Source: Istiophorus platypterus
Taxonomy: Eukaryota > Chordata > Actinopteri > Istiophoriformes > Istiophoridae
NCBI GenBank assembly: GCA_016859345.1
Contig: CM029116.1
Coordinates: 2,995,143 to 3,059,142, forward strand
Length of the DNA stretch: 64,000 bases
Direction: 5' to 3'
Part shown: one piece after another, positions 48,801-60,540 of the stretch
Layout: each line of letters starts with the position of its first letter
Position numbering within the stretch: the stretch's first letter is position 1
Translations under genes and position numbers: made by a program
Notes under the pieces: generated by a model
The model's input: only the letters and a program-made list of their open reading frames with translations
The model's database searches: none
What the model was told of the DNA's origin: nothing

Positions 48801-50238
48801 TCGTTGCAGCTTCACTCCCATTCCCTGAAGGAGCTGTACGAGCAGGCTCGGAAAGACCAGAGGATGGTCGCCCTGCCGACCCACCGGCTGTTACCGAGGT
48901 AACGCCGGACTCTCGTCTTTCATATCATGTCTCCGTCTCCGTCTCTCTCTCTGGTCTGATTCGTCTCAAAAAAATCTGTTCACGCCGTTCAAAAAAAAAA
49001 AAAAACAACAAAAAACATAATCATCTGTTTTATCCTCAGGAAATATGCAGTGACGTGTAAAATACCAGATACAAAGGGCTGCAAGACCTGCTCCGTTGGT
49101 GAGAACAAATAATGCACTATGGAAAAAAAAAAAAAAAAAAGGATGTCTGTGCAGAGGCTATTTTTGTTACACATATTAACTCCAGCCATTCATTTCCTGC
49201 AGCGACATAGTGTGTGTTTGTGTGTGTTCATACATAGTTTAGATAGTTGGTGTGGTGGAAAAATTTCGAAATGTCTGCTCTTCTACACTTCTCTTTACAT
49301 CCCTTTTTGATGGCTGTTTGCCATCTGAAACCAAAATAGCCTCACGCCAGTCTGTGAATTTGAAGATTCCCACAGATTTCTGCACAGCGGACGATTTCCC
49401 TGTGTTCAGAGGGCGACGACAACTTAAGCCTTGTACTCTGCCTTGTCTCTCGCAGCAGATAACATGCAGCGGGGCTGCGTGTTCCTGTGCTGCGCCCTGG
49501 AGTCCAGTGTGGTGCTGCTGCAGTGGTACGAGCCCATGCACAAGTTCATGCTCATCAAGGTACGAGTATAAAACCACCGTCCCTGAGTTCGGACGTCTGT
49601 AGACACAGGGGTCAGGGGGCGTCGCTGTCAGGGCTGCTCCTGTAATTTTCTGAGATTTTACTCAACCATCAGGATCAATGTGGCAGAAAAGTGCAGAACC
49701 TTTCTCCTTTGACCTTTGTCCATAGAATGGTTACGGTTTCGAAAACAGACTTGGTGGTACCCGCGGTTATACGCGCCGTGCTGGGGCTAAAAGGTTGCAG
49801 GTTTAAGTGTGCTTAAAAACAAAGGAGCTCCTGACCAGGCTGCTCTGGTAGCTGCCCCGCGTGAGATAGAAAGCGGTTAAAAAGGAGATCAGACTGACAC
49901 CTTTCCTCCCTCTTGCTTGCAGCATTTCGACTTCCCCCTGCCCAACCCCCTGCGCGTGTTCAAGATGGTCGAGGTGCCCCAGCAGGAGTACCCGCTGGTG
50001 TGCATCAGCGTGTCCCGGGGGTTAAGCCCCAGCCTGCCGGTCAACGTGAAATACATGAACCTCAACTCCAACACGTCCTGGTTCACCAGCTCAGGCCTGG
50101 GTAGGCTGACGCCACGTCATTATGTCTGTTATAAGGCTTTAGAACACAAGGAGCCGCAAACTCAACATGGAGACCTGAATTCCCACTGCTGTTTTTGTTG
50201 TCGTTGTTGAATGGGCTGTGGCTTCTGTGTTTTGTGCA

Positions 50239-50296
<58 letters not shown>

Positions 50297-52447
50297 TGTG
50301 TCTGTGTGTTTTCCTACAGAGAAACCTTGCCCAGACGTTGTGCAAGTAAACCAGCTGGACAGCAGCTCGCTGCTCGTCCTCTTAGAGAGTAAGTAACACG
50401 AGTAACACCTGTCGTCATGTTTAAGGGCTGAGAATGTGGAACATTTTCCGTACGTTACACCAAAAAACACATAGCAGCACAAATATTTCGATATCATCGC
50501 ACGCTCCCGCCCGAAGCAGCAGCATCACCACACTAACAGTCGGCCTCAGAAATACCACGGAGCTGAGCTTGACACCTGTGGAGTCGCATGAATAATGTGT
50601 TGAGTTGCATCAGATTGTGCAGGCGTTCCCATTAATGTGTCCACTTCCTGCATATTGGAGATATGATTATGTGTCTTTTGTCTAAAAGTCACAAGACCCA
50701 CAAAAAAGGTGCAATTTAGCAAAATATCAGTGACATCTGCTTGATGGGAAATAATGTTTTTTATTCTCACATATGTGTATGTTGCAATATGGACAATGTG
50801 GTAAAAAGTTAGTTTTTCTTCAGCAGTAGGACCCTCTGGGGCTCTGGTGTTAAAATCGCATCCCTAAGTCAGGGTAGACAGAGACTCAGCTCTGCTGCTC
50901 ATGAAGTGCCGATGAGATGTATGATAACGCGTGTGAAGTCCACATTATGCTCTGTCTATGCTCTGTCCGCTGCCACATCTCCACACTGACGCAGCCGCTG
51001 ATATCCCAACACTGTGCCCACCCCCCACAGAGTCAGTACATATAGTCGACCTGAACGGGGAGCTGAAGGGCAACAGGCCCCTGTACCAAGAGACCATCTT
51101 CTCTCACGACGTCGAGTCCATAGGTGAGAACGCCCGGCTGACGAACTGGTGACGGTTCATTTTGTAGGTGACTGGAGCCTGGCGGTGACTCTGTCTGTCT
51201 GTCTTTCTTTCCGTCTGTCTGTCCTCCGTCCATCCGTCCGTCCGTCCAGTGTATTTTGAGGAGACGCTGCTGGCAGTGTGGCGTCACGGCTGGCAGAGGA
51301 GAGGACAGAGCTTCGCCGAGGTGCTGGAGGAAATCACCGACCACAGGAAGATCTACAGATTGGTGCAGTCCGACAGGTGCGGCATGTCTCCGCCCACTGC
51401 CGTGGCATTGATGGCCGGTCGCCGACGCCCGTCAGCCGATGCCGTTCTTCTTTGTCTGCTCCTATTAAATGTAAAACAGGTTACTCCATAGGCAGCAGAG
51501 AATCTTCCGGCTGGTTTTTGGAGCCCCGGAGCCCAACATGATAAAGAGTCCACAGCCCTGCCAGGAGCTCTTTGAGGTTTTGTTTACACAGACCATCTAT
51601 AAACCAAAGTAGTGACAAGCCGAAAGTTTTGAGCTGATGATGGTGCCAGATGTTAAGTAAGATGCCTGCCACAGTTTTACAGTTTATCCTGATGGAGCAC
51701 GGGAACGTTTATACCGAAATTTAATGGCAGTCCATCCAATAGTTGATGAGATGTTTCACTATAAACCCAGATTATACACCTCATTGTGGCACCGGAGTAT
51801 AACTCAGAGGATCACTGAGGTCAATAGGATCCAGCCCCTGAGGACCCTGAATGTTGGCACAAGATTTCCCGGATATTCCGTCAAATAGTTGTCGAGATAT
51901 TTCAGTCCAGACCACAGTGACGCAAATGCCCGTTTCTGGAGTCAACGTTGCTGCCGTGGGTGAAAACAGTCTCACTAGGGAAGATCAGTTTTTGCTTTGC
52001 TTTGACGGGTTTTCGTTTTTTTCTGACCCCACGTTTAGAGTATTTTAATACTGAGGAACCGTCTGATGTGTTAAACAGTTGTCTGAGTTTCCAACCTTGA
52101 TGTAACCAAAATGACGGTTTAAAATTGAGGTGAAGCACATGGTTTCCACTAAGGTTGATATTAGGATTGTGCGTGAATTCAACTTTCCATCTGAATATGA
52201 GGATATATTCTGGATTTGCAGCCCCTATCCATATATAGATCACATCAGATTAACTTGGTCTAATCCCATAAATTCAACTCCATAAGGTTTTTCATTGTCA
52301 GGTTTTGAATCTGTTCTTGATGTCATCTGACCCTTCTCGCCTCCCTGCAGGATGGTCATCCTAGAGACGCGTCAGACTGAGGACCAGTCAGGGCTGTCCA
52401 ACCTGTATGTCCTGGAAATCGCCCAGAACTATGTCATGCTGTCCTGA
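26527..52447 (+). CDS. map4k1: Mitogen-activated protein kinase kinase kinase kinase 1 (HPK1)
   Basis: HPK1 is a cytoplasmic Ser/Thr kinase that restrains antigen-receptor signalling and feeds the JNK cascade. 32 coding exons, GT-AG, phases consistent, 855 aa (human 833): 26527-26634, 37518-37575, 38927-39017, 39103-39167, 40125-40180, 40423-40470, 40866-40908, 41472-41544, 42057-42188, 42836-42898, 43210-43291, 43683-43799, 44055-44136, 44565-44617, 45192-45238, 45343-45390, 45682-45702, 45794-45833, 46322-46472, 46916-47016, 47286-47327, 47847-47925, 48043-48119, 48464-48524, 48796-48898, 49040-49098, 49456-49559, 49923-50100, 50320-50388, 51031-51123, 51250-51376, 52351-52447. Motifs: GGGTYGEV, Lys49, HRDIKGAN, DFG158-160, GTPYWMAPE, DDDYDDVDIPT, PPPLPPKPKART, then a citron homology domain. 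Start context AAGATGG is strong. The DDDYDDVD linker and ATLARRMSFIGT loop favour MAP4K1 over MAP4K2. Confidence 0.97.
27651..27692 (+). repeat. Hexamer repeat TTCAGG/TTCAGA
   Basis: About seven imperfect copies of TTCAGG, TTCAGA or CTCAGA in a row. Confidence 0.8.
28264..28361 (+). repeat. Three tandem 26-bp AT-rich units plus (AT)n
   Basis: The unit ATATATATACATACAGATAA is repeated three times and ends in an inverted CTGTATATAT...ATATACAG structure. The stretch can fold into a long hairpin. Confidence 0.85.
30454..30490 (+). repeat. (CA)n microsatellite
   Basis: About 17 CA units with one CG interruption, in map4k1 intron 1. Confidence 0.95.
40338..40418 (+). repeat. (TG)n tract at map4k1 exon 6 acceptor
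   Basis: About 40 TG units, slightly interrupted near the 3' end, ending 4 bases before the AG (40421-40422) of the exon 6 acceptor. No ordinary pyrimidine tract lies between. Confidence 0.93.
42763..42816 (+). repeat. (TG)n tract before map4k1 exon 10
   Basis: About 25 TG units, then a T7 run and CTCTGTAG acceptor (AG at 42834-42835). The layout is (TG)m followed by Tn. Confidence 0.93.
45343..45702 (+). other. map4k1: map4k1 exons 16-17: caspase-cleavage and SLP-76-binding motif
   Basis: Exon 16 ends within DSDDDYDDVD and a 21-nt microexon (45682-45702) completes IPTIQAT. In mammalian HPK1 caspase-3 cuts after DDVD, and the phosphotyrosine four residues earlier recruits the SH2 domain of SLP-76. 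Here these are Asp388 and Tyr384, both conserved. Confidence 0.85.
45794..47016 (+). other. map4k1: map4k1 exons 18-20: proline-rich SH3-binding linker
   Basis: The motif PPPLPPKPKART spans exons 18 and 19, and LLPPELPPKGIRRRQPP is in exon 20. These correspond to the proline motifs that bind Grb2- and Crk-family SH3 domains in mammalian HPK1. The sequence between them is poorly conserved. Confidence 0.8.
46857..46909 (+). repeat. (TG)n tract at map4k1 exon 20 acceptor
   Basis: GT-rich repeat ending in GTGTGTGAGCCAG, with the exon starting at 46916. There is almost no pyrimidine tract. Confidence 0.9.
50240..50309 (+). repeat. (TG)n tract before map4k1 exon 29
   Basis: About 30 TG units, then TTTTCCTACAG and exon 29 at 50320. 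Confidence 0.93.
51640..51960 (+). repeat. Probable teleost interspersed repeat in map4k1 intron 31
   Basis: Two related segments occur in a row: GGCAGTCCATCCAATAGTTG near 51727 and GGATATTCCGTCAAATAGTTG near 51870, followed by GAGATATTTCAGTCCAGACC. The phrase on a theme of 'imprecise CATCCAATAGTTGTTGAGATATTTCAGTC' is one I recall as recurrent in fish introns and UTRs. Class is unknown to me. Confidence 0.5.
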
Positions 52448-52957
52448 CCCGGCGCAGGGCATCGTGGGAAGCCCCCGGCCTCGACCCGACTCTCCACGCC
52501 AGTGCCTCTGCCCAAGACTCGCAGCGTTCAAGGGACACCCGGGCAATCGTCGCCCGGGTCCGTCATCATGAACTTTGACGGGCATGGACGAGTCACCACC
52601 GCAGTATTTCATTTCTGGGGAAGGGAAGGGGGGTATACTCTTATTTATGCTCATTTCTACTTGGTTCGCGAGACGCGGGACAACCTCTAGGATCCAGATG
52701 GCAGAGAAAACCCTAAATTACCCGTGAAGGAAGTTCCTCCTCCAACACTAAAGAGGAGCATGTGCTTTCTTCTGCACCAGTGTTGTTGATCACAGGAGCA
52801 GCTGCCTGCAGGGACAGAAATACACGGCTTTTCGAAGAGAGAAAGATGCCACACAGGACTGGAGCATGGCAGCACTGCTGTTGCTTGTTTTGTAACCTGA
52901 GCTCTTTGTTTTTGTGTCTTTTTGTTTTGTTTTTAAGTCAGTGTTGGATCCAAGACG

Positions 52958-52998
<41 letters not shown>

Positions 52999-54280
52999 TC
53001 ACACACGCACATCTCTCCCTTCCTTTGGCCTACACTGTAATAAAGTTAATTAACACAAGATGAGGTGAGCTTTATTGATCTCGGAGGGGACCGGGGTGGG
53101 GTGGGGGGGTCAGTCGCCATTAATGAAAGGTGAACGTTTGATTAAGTCATCCCCGTTAGCCTGTCCAGGTGGCGGGAGTGAGCTGTGGCCCCCAGACGCC
53201 GTCCCCGCCTGCACTGATTGCTCCACAGAAGATGGTGGTTACTATTTTGTTTTTGCCCAGAGCCCCGGCGGCGGTGAGCTGCTTTCCCTCTTACTTTCTT
53301 TCCTCGCGGCCTTCTGGTAGTGCAGGGATGGGGCTCAGTGCCCAGGTGGCGCCCGGACCTGCGGAACTCCGCCGTTCTCGATGCAAAACAAGGGAACTGG
53401 TGATGGTTTCAATCCCCTCAGCCTCCCGAGGGCAAACACCGGAGGGACGAGGGTGTTGCGGAACAACACATTTTGAATCCATTCTGCATACGTATACTGT
53501 GAAGTCAGTGATATTTGCATCTGATTTCACGCCTCTGCCTCCCGTTTTGGAATCGTGGGACGCAAAATGCCTCATCTCTAAATTCATTTATTCAGGAAAA
53601 CAATTTCTTTTTTCTCTGTATTTAACAGCTTAATGTGAGTATGACACTGTCAGATTTCTGCAAGTCAAATGAAGCCATCTCCTGTGGCACTGAGCTCTTT
53701 TCCATAAAAAGACTCTGCGTTTTAAATATAAGTTACAATATGAGAGTGCTGATTTTTTTCTTTTTTCCATGAGGGCGGGATTATAAAGTGGCACACCTGA
53801 TTCTAGGCCACATCTTTAAGGTGGTCCTGTTGGGTGTCACGGGGGGGGGCGCTTAACGAGGGCTGATCCGAGCGAGCTGTTCAGGGACGGGTGCCCTCTC
53901 TTTACCCCCCCGACCGACACGTTTGCGCGAGTGCGCAGTGCCAGGCCGGACCAGCAGCGGCAGTCGACGCATCATCACACGTAGTTCACGCACGCTGGAT
54001 GCGGGGAGGCAGAGACCCGGCGGAGGATGATGCGCGCACCGGCTCATCGGGGCTCTCTCTCCGGGTTTATTTACCAGGGGGCAGCGCTGCGGTCGCCGGT
54101 ACCGGTGTAAGATGCATCGGGGAGGCCCGGGTGTGCTGGTCGGCCTAGCGGAGCTCGGCTGCTGCTGCTGCTGCTGTTCTCCTTCGCTTCTCCCATTTCT
54201 ATTCTAGTATTTTTTTAATTGCAGCGTTATTATTTCCAGGTCAGAATCTCAGTTTCCTGTGCGGCTTGTTTGTACTAAAA
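52448..54280. other. map4k1 3'UTR and intergenic gap to dmwd
   Basis: Begins with the map4k1 3'UTR, which contains a (CA)n tract at 52961-52994. A polyadenylation signal at 53039 follows. From about 53870 the sequence becomes CpG-rich and probably belongs to the dmwd promoter and 5'UTR. No separate gene was recognised. Confidence 0.65.
53039..53044 (+). terminator. map4k1: AATAAA polyadenylation signal of map4k1
   Basis: AATAAA lies about 590 bases after the stop codon, directly after a (CA)n tract, and is followed by a GT-rich stretch (GGGGTGGGGTGGGG). Confidence 0.75.
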
Positions 54281-54960
54281 ATGGCCGGAGATGGCGGCGC
54301 TCTGAAGGATATCAATGAGATTAAATCCCAGTTCCGGACCAGAGAGGGCTTCTATAAGCTGCTCACCCTCTCGGACTCGCAGCAGCGGGGCGGGCTGCCG
54401 CGGGGTCCGTCCGCCGGAGCCACGCTGGGGCCCGGGCCGGGACCCGGTCCGATACCCGGCGGAGGGGTCGGGCTGCTGCAGGGGCCCGGGGCCGCCGCCG
54501 CCGCGGCCGCCGTCGCCGCCGCCGCCGCCTCCTCCTCCTCCAACGCCGCGGCCAACTCCTCCCCGGCGGGCTTCCTGCCGCCGGTGCGGGTCTCCATGGT
54601 CAAGCTGCAGCCCGAGGACCCGAGCGAGGAGTCGGAGCGGGTGTGCTTCAACATCGGCAGGGAGCTGTATTTCTACACCTACACCAACATCAAGAAGGTG
54701 AGCCCCCCCCCCCCGGGTGACGGGCTGGGTGGTCGGGACTAGCCTAGCCTGCTAGCCCGCTAGCCCCTGTTTCGTCATCGGTTCTGGCGGAGCCTCTCCG
54801 GCCGCTGACGCCGCACCGGGCTGGAGCGGCTCCGGCCGCAGTTACTAGCCGGTCATGCGGAGCGGAGCGGGCGGGTCGTTTAGGCTGAGCAGACGGGCAA
54901 ATGTCGGTGCATCGTCCAGACGGACGCACCGTGACCGGGGGGGGGGGCATGGTTACCATA
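53870..54960 (+). promoter_or_regulatory. dmwd: CpG-rich promoter region of dmwd
   Basis: CpG density rises sharply at about 53870, continues through exon 1 and falls after 54960. A (CTG)6 run at 54159-54176 lies in the presumed 5'UTR. No TATA box was recognised. Confidence 0.55.
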
Positions 54961-55151
54961 GGAGCAGGAAACAGTCCGGAAGGCTCCGATCGCTGCCTAT
55001 TTTAATCTGAAACCATGTGAGCCAACGGCTGTTTATTCTGCCTCTGCTGCAGCTGAATGTCATTGCGAATATTTTCTAGTCCTCAGCTCTCACACTCATA
55101 TTGACTGTGTGTGTGTGTGTGAGACTGTCTGTCTGTCTGTGTGTGTGAGAG

Positions 55152-55207
<56 letters not shown>

Positions 55208-58200
55208 GGGGGGGGGTTATAGTGAGGTGAATTAGTCACCAGCAGATGCTTTACACAGACAAGACGCTGTTTATGTCGCTACCTGAAAACCCTTCGGATC
55301 CCTCTCTTGCATCCCAGGTGCTGCAGGCTCCATGTCCAGGTGTGAAAAAATGCCCTGATCTAAAGCCCCCTCGCTGCCGGGGCTCTAGATCTAATCAGTT
55401 CTCCAGAGTTACTGGCCCTGGGTCCACATGGCAGGGATCTGGGCCAGTCCCCCCCCCCCCGACCGAACACTTGGCGATGGACCAAGGAGGAGGAGGGTCT
55501 GCATCTGTCCTCCAGTTTCTCCTCACAGAGCATCTCTTTTTGTTTTTCATTTTTTTTGTTAGTTTTATTAGCACTGCTAACATCCAAGAATCCAAGGGGT
55601 TTTTCGTTTGTTTGTTTTTTTGCCTGCAGCTGGCTGAAGGGGAGAAGGCTAATAAGCCGTCTAGGAGAGGAACTGGAGGACGAATGCAAGAAGCTTCTGC
55701 TCCGACATGACAGGGATCAGGGTCAACAATGGGGGAAAAAATTCCTCGGCTGAATACATTTTTAAAAAGCCTCACTCACAGTCTCAGTCTCGAATTGTCC
55801 AATTTTGTCTTTTCTGGGCCGTAAAAACAAAGTTTCCCTGTGAGTTGGAAGGGATGGCTTCGGTTTGTCAGGACCTTTCTGTCTTTGTTTGCTTATGCAG
55901 ATACAGCTAAACTGGCCGATGCAGCAATGGATGACTCATGTGGTTTTTGTTTTGTTTTTTTGTTTTTTTCTTTGTTTTGTTTTTTGTTTTTTCCCAGGAA
56001 GTCACATGCAAACACGTTCCCATGTGAGGGACAGTTAGGGCGTACGACAGGATGCATCTCACAGTGGATGGACAGCGTCAAGTGGGGTGGATTAAAAACT
56101 CCACGGGAAGATGCGCTCGGTCTTCCCTGCTGCGTGGCAAACAGCTTAACCGTGCGAAATCGGTGACGGGGGGTCATTCTCCCCTCCGAAACGTTGGACA
56201 GGGAAACTGTAGGGATGCACCGACGGGAGTTCTCTCCCTCCTGATCCAGGCTCCGATACCAGAACCGAAGGGCTCCTGCTGATGCTGATACCGATACCGA
56301 GCGCTGATCCGCGGCGTGCGGTGATTTACCCAATCTGCTTAATTAGGCCGTTATCGGCGCTGATACCAATCAGGCTCATCTCTAACCGGGCCCAGACGCC
56401 TGGTCTATGAATTGATTAGCTGAGCGACGGAAAGAATTAATTGATTAATTGTTTCATCTCTTCTTTTCCTTCTTTTTTTCTCAGGTGTTTCTTTTTGTCT
56501 CAGGTTCAGCTCGTCCAGTGTGAAGATTCGATGCTTTTCTTTGTCGCGTATGACAGTAAACTGGATGTATTTGGGTCTAAGTGCTGGTCGGACACAAACA
56601 GACATTTGAAGATGTGGCCCCTTTGGGAAATTGCGCCAGTTTTCACTGTTTTCTAACATTTTGTTGATTAAGCGAGAAAGTTGTCAGCATATTGATCAAC
56701 GATTAAATTTACTGTTGGTTGCAGTCCAGGTCTCTGATTTACCTTACTTTCCCAGTCAGCATTTCTTTACTGATTTTTGGGTCAAAAACGGATGAGATGC
56801 TGCCCTGAAATTTGGCTGAATTTTGTTTGAAATGTTTCGTTGTTTTGTTGGGTTGTTTTTTTTCTTTTCCCTTTTTTAGACGTCTAAATTTCAGCATCCA
56901 TATTTCAGAATGAAGCAGGTGTTCGACTCCACTTCCTTCACTTCACCAGTGCCGCCTGCCTCTGACCTGAAGGCCTGAATGTCTTTTTACCTAAAATAAA
57001 AACAAAAACTTCTACATTTCTCAGAATCTGGACCACGAATGTATTTATAGCAGAGGTTCGCAATTTGTCAGGCCTGTTTTATACCAGTTCTCAAAAGTCC
57101 AAATGTACTTTGGAACAAGAGATGTTTTTTTTCCTCCCCCAAACAGTGTTTGATCTGCGGTGGAGGAGTAGTAGTAGATTTCGTAAAGAGGGGACTTTGT
57201 ACTAACTTTGGAGGATGTCACCAGCTGGACTCGGCCAACTCCGGGCTGGAAAAAACCCACAGTAAGAGATAAACTCTGGGCTGTATTTTTTTGCACAGAT
57301 CGGGGTCTGCCACTTATGCTGGCGGCACACTGGGACCGGGCCGAGGATTCTGGTGAGCGAAGGCCGTTTAAAGTCTCCTGCGGGCCCCAACTGTTGTTTT
57401 AAGACGGACCCGAGACGGTCTGCACCTGGTCCAAGCCAATGCAGGTCTTTTTTGTCAGTAAATGATTTTTTTATGATGATTCATGAATCCGTTTTTTGTG
57501 GTTCGCTGTGACGGTGAGGACGACGGTCTAATCCAGAATGGCCCCACGGTGAATGGATTTCTCCCTGTAGGGTTGTTGAAGGAACCTTCAACGATTTTCC
57601 AGCTGAGTCTTTTGTGGCTCCTAAGAAAAGACGTTCAGTCTGATTTTTCTTTTTTAATCAGCTGAATCTCATTCATTTGTCAGAACAAGAAAAAAAAATG
57701 CTATCCAAATAATAAAAGGCCCAGACATTAAGGATACACTGTCAGCAGATGTTTTGCAGCTGTTGCTTTAGTGTGGATTCTTGTTTACAAATCAGTCCCA
57801 CTGTGACAAATGCACCCCCCCCTTTAAGGATGAACTCTGTCTGTTGTCTGTTCCACAGGCCGTGGACCTCAGCAAGCCCATAGACAAGAGAATCTACAAG
57901 GGGACCCAGCCGACGTGTCACGACTTCAACCAGTACTCGGCCACGGCCGAGAGCGTCGCCCTCATCGTGGGTTTCTCAGCCGGACAGGTCCAGTACCTCG
58001 ACCCCATCAAGAAGGAGACCAGTAAACTCTTCAATGAGGAGGTACCGTGTAACACACCCCCACACATATGTCTGCATGTATTAGCCTCCTCCGGGTGGGT
58101 TGGGGGGGATTTTGGGGCCGCGGCTCCTCCTGCCGTTGCGATTAAAGCCTGCTGCGTAGTAACTGAAGTACTTTGTCATTGGCATTGATTTTTTTTCTTG

Positions 58201-60484
58201 CCCTGGTTTAGATGATGTGATGTAGCCTAGAAGTCCGGACTCTTTCCTACGCGTTGTCCCCTGACGCACTTTTTTCATTTTCACATTCTTTTACTGCGTC
58301 TCCTGAACTCGCTATTTCCCTTTTGATGGGATTCCCAATTGAATGTAGGGGAGTGTGTGCGTGTGTATGCGTGCGTGTTTGTGTGCATGCATGCGTGTGT
58401 GTATTAGTTTCTTAGCGTGTCTACTGAATCTGGTCATCCCAGATTCTGCCCCCCTGAACCCCCCCCCATTGGTCTCAGTCTCTGCTCAGCTCACACTCGT
58501 ATCTCGACCTCCACGGACTCGCTCACTTCCTGTCTCTCGGTAGTTCATAATTGTTTTTTTGTTTATTCTTTTTTTTCTCCTAGTGTTGTCATAAATGCGC
58601 AAACACCCCCCCAAAAAAAATTTTTTCTTTATTTTCTTTCTCTCTTCTCACCCACTCCTCCCCCAATCTGCTTGACCTCCTTCCATCTCCTCTCACATTA
58701 TTCCCTCCTTCCTATTTTTCCAAAAATCTCTGCCCTCATCTTTCATTCTTCCTTGTCCTTTTCCACTCCCCCACCTTGTCCCTGTCCCTGTCTCCTTCCC
58801 GTCTTCTAGAGGCTGATAGACAAATCGAAGGTGACGTGTCTGAAGTGGCTCCCCAAGTCGGAGAACCTGTTCCTGGCCTCGCACGCCAGTGGCCACCTCT
58901 ACCTCTACAACGTGGACCATCCATGTGGCACCGCGGCTCCACAGTACTCTCTGCTGCGGCAGGGCGAAGGCTTCGCCGTCTACGCCTGCAAAACCAAGAC
59001 GCCCCGCAACCCGCTACTGCGATGGGCCGTGGGCGAGGGGGGCCTCAACGAGTTTGCCTTCTCCCCGGACGGTGTGCACGTGGCGTGCGTGGGCCAGGAC
59101 GGCTGCCTTCGCGTCTTCCACTTCGACTCGATGGAGCTGCAGGGGGTGATGAAGAGCTACTTCGGAGGCCTGCTGTGTGTGTCGTGGAGCCCTGACGGGA
59201 AGTACCTCGCCACGGGCGGAGAGGACGATCTAGTCACCGTGTGGTCGTTCGCAGAAAGCCGAGTGGTGGCGCGGGGACACGGCCACAAGTCCTGGGTCAA
59301 CGTGGTGGCTTTTGACCCCTTCACAACTTCCCTGGAAGACGACGAGCCGATGGAGCTCAGTGGCAGCGAGGAGGACCTCCACCAGGGGGCGCCGAACAAC
59401 TCCATGCACTTCGGGCGGGTCCGAACGAGCAGCACATTGTCGCGTCTTTCTCGGCACAGCTCGAAAGGCGGCGGGTCGGCGTCTGTCACGTACCGGTTCG
59501 GCTCGGTGGGGCAGGACACCCAGTTCTGCCTGTGGGACCTGACGGACGACGTGTTGTACCCTCGCCTGCCGCTGTCCCGCGCCTTCACTAACACTTTTGG
59601 ACCTTCGCTGTCCAACTCTGGCAGCGGGGTGGTCAACAGCACCTCGGGCGGGGGAGGAAGCGGAGGGGTCGAGGGGCACCATCACCCGCCCAACACCAAC
59701 ACCGGCACCTCCAACCCGCCGACGCTCCCCTTGCCGCTCCCTCGCTCCCTGTCTCGCTCCAACTCTCTGCCCCACCCGGCCGTTGCGAACACGTCCAAGG
59801 GCCAGGGCGCCTCGGAGGGCGGCGGGGGAGGCGGGGGAGGCGGGGGGAGCAGCGGCGGGGGCAACAGCACCCCGTTCAGCATCGGCCGCTTCGCCACGCT
59901 GTCGCTTCAGGAGCGCAAGACGGACAAGTCTGCCGGCGGCGGGGGCAGCGGCGGCGTGGAGAAGGAGCACAAGCGGTACCACAGCCTGGGCAACATAAGC
60001 AAAAGCAACGACAAGATCAACGTGGCGCCGCGGAGCAACCGGCTGGATGCCGCCAAGGTGCTGGGCACCACGCTGTGCCCGCGCATGCACGAGGTGCCGC
60101 TGCTGGAGCCGCTGGTCTGCAAGAAGATCGCGCACGAGCGGCTGACTGTCCTGGTGTTCATGGACGACTGCATCATCACAGCCTGCCAGGAGGGTCTGAT
60201 CTGCACCTGGGCGCGGCCGGGGAAGGCGGTACGTCCTCCATCCAAAGCCAACATTGTGGTTGCAGCTGACGGTCATTTCTGCTATTAGAGATCTGTCACG
60301 TTGGCCCTCGCGAGCCGTCGGAGGCCGGGGCGACGACTTCGCTCGGCCAGCAGTTTGAAAATGATTAAAAGTTACGATGGCGTGAAATGGCGACAAAACG
60401 GCAAATTCTCCCATTCTTAGAAGCTGGAACCACAGAATGTTTAACATGCTACATGGCTTCAGCTCTTAATTATCCGAACTGTTG

Positions 60485-60540
<56 letters not shown>

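Larger units (their letters stand above)
47847..52447 (+). other. map4k1: map4k1 citron homology (CNH) domain exons 22-32
   Basis: Encodes about residues 508-855, including FHGCPLKINCSTTW, DQHLILGAEEGIYTLNLN, WVYTINNVLMSISGK, KIPDTKGCKTC and VVLLQWYEPMHKFMLIK. This is a beta-propeller regulatory domain in the family. The C-terminus is NLYVLEIAQNYVMLS. Confidence 0.9.
54698..57858 (+). other. dmwd: dmwd intron 1
   Basis: A 3.2-kb intron. It holds a long (GT)n tract (55157-55204), T-rich low-complexity stretches and one probable decayed hAT-type element (56208-56385). No exon was recognised. Confidence 0.65.

Noticed and set aside
53169..53633. 154-codon open frame downstream of map4k1
   Set aside because: It lies past the map4k1 polyadenylation signal and has no recognisable domain or exon partner.
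54266..54280. Upstream extension of the dmwd start
   Set aside because: The codon at 54266 is TTG. The first ATG, at 54281, has a good context and fits the family N-terminus.
59230..60447. 405-codon open frame on the minus strand opposite dmwd exon 3
   Set aside because: It mirrors a GC-rich coding exon whose plus-strand translation is clearly DMWD. The minus frame has no recognisable domain.
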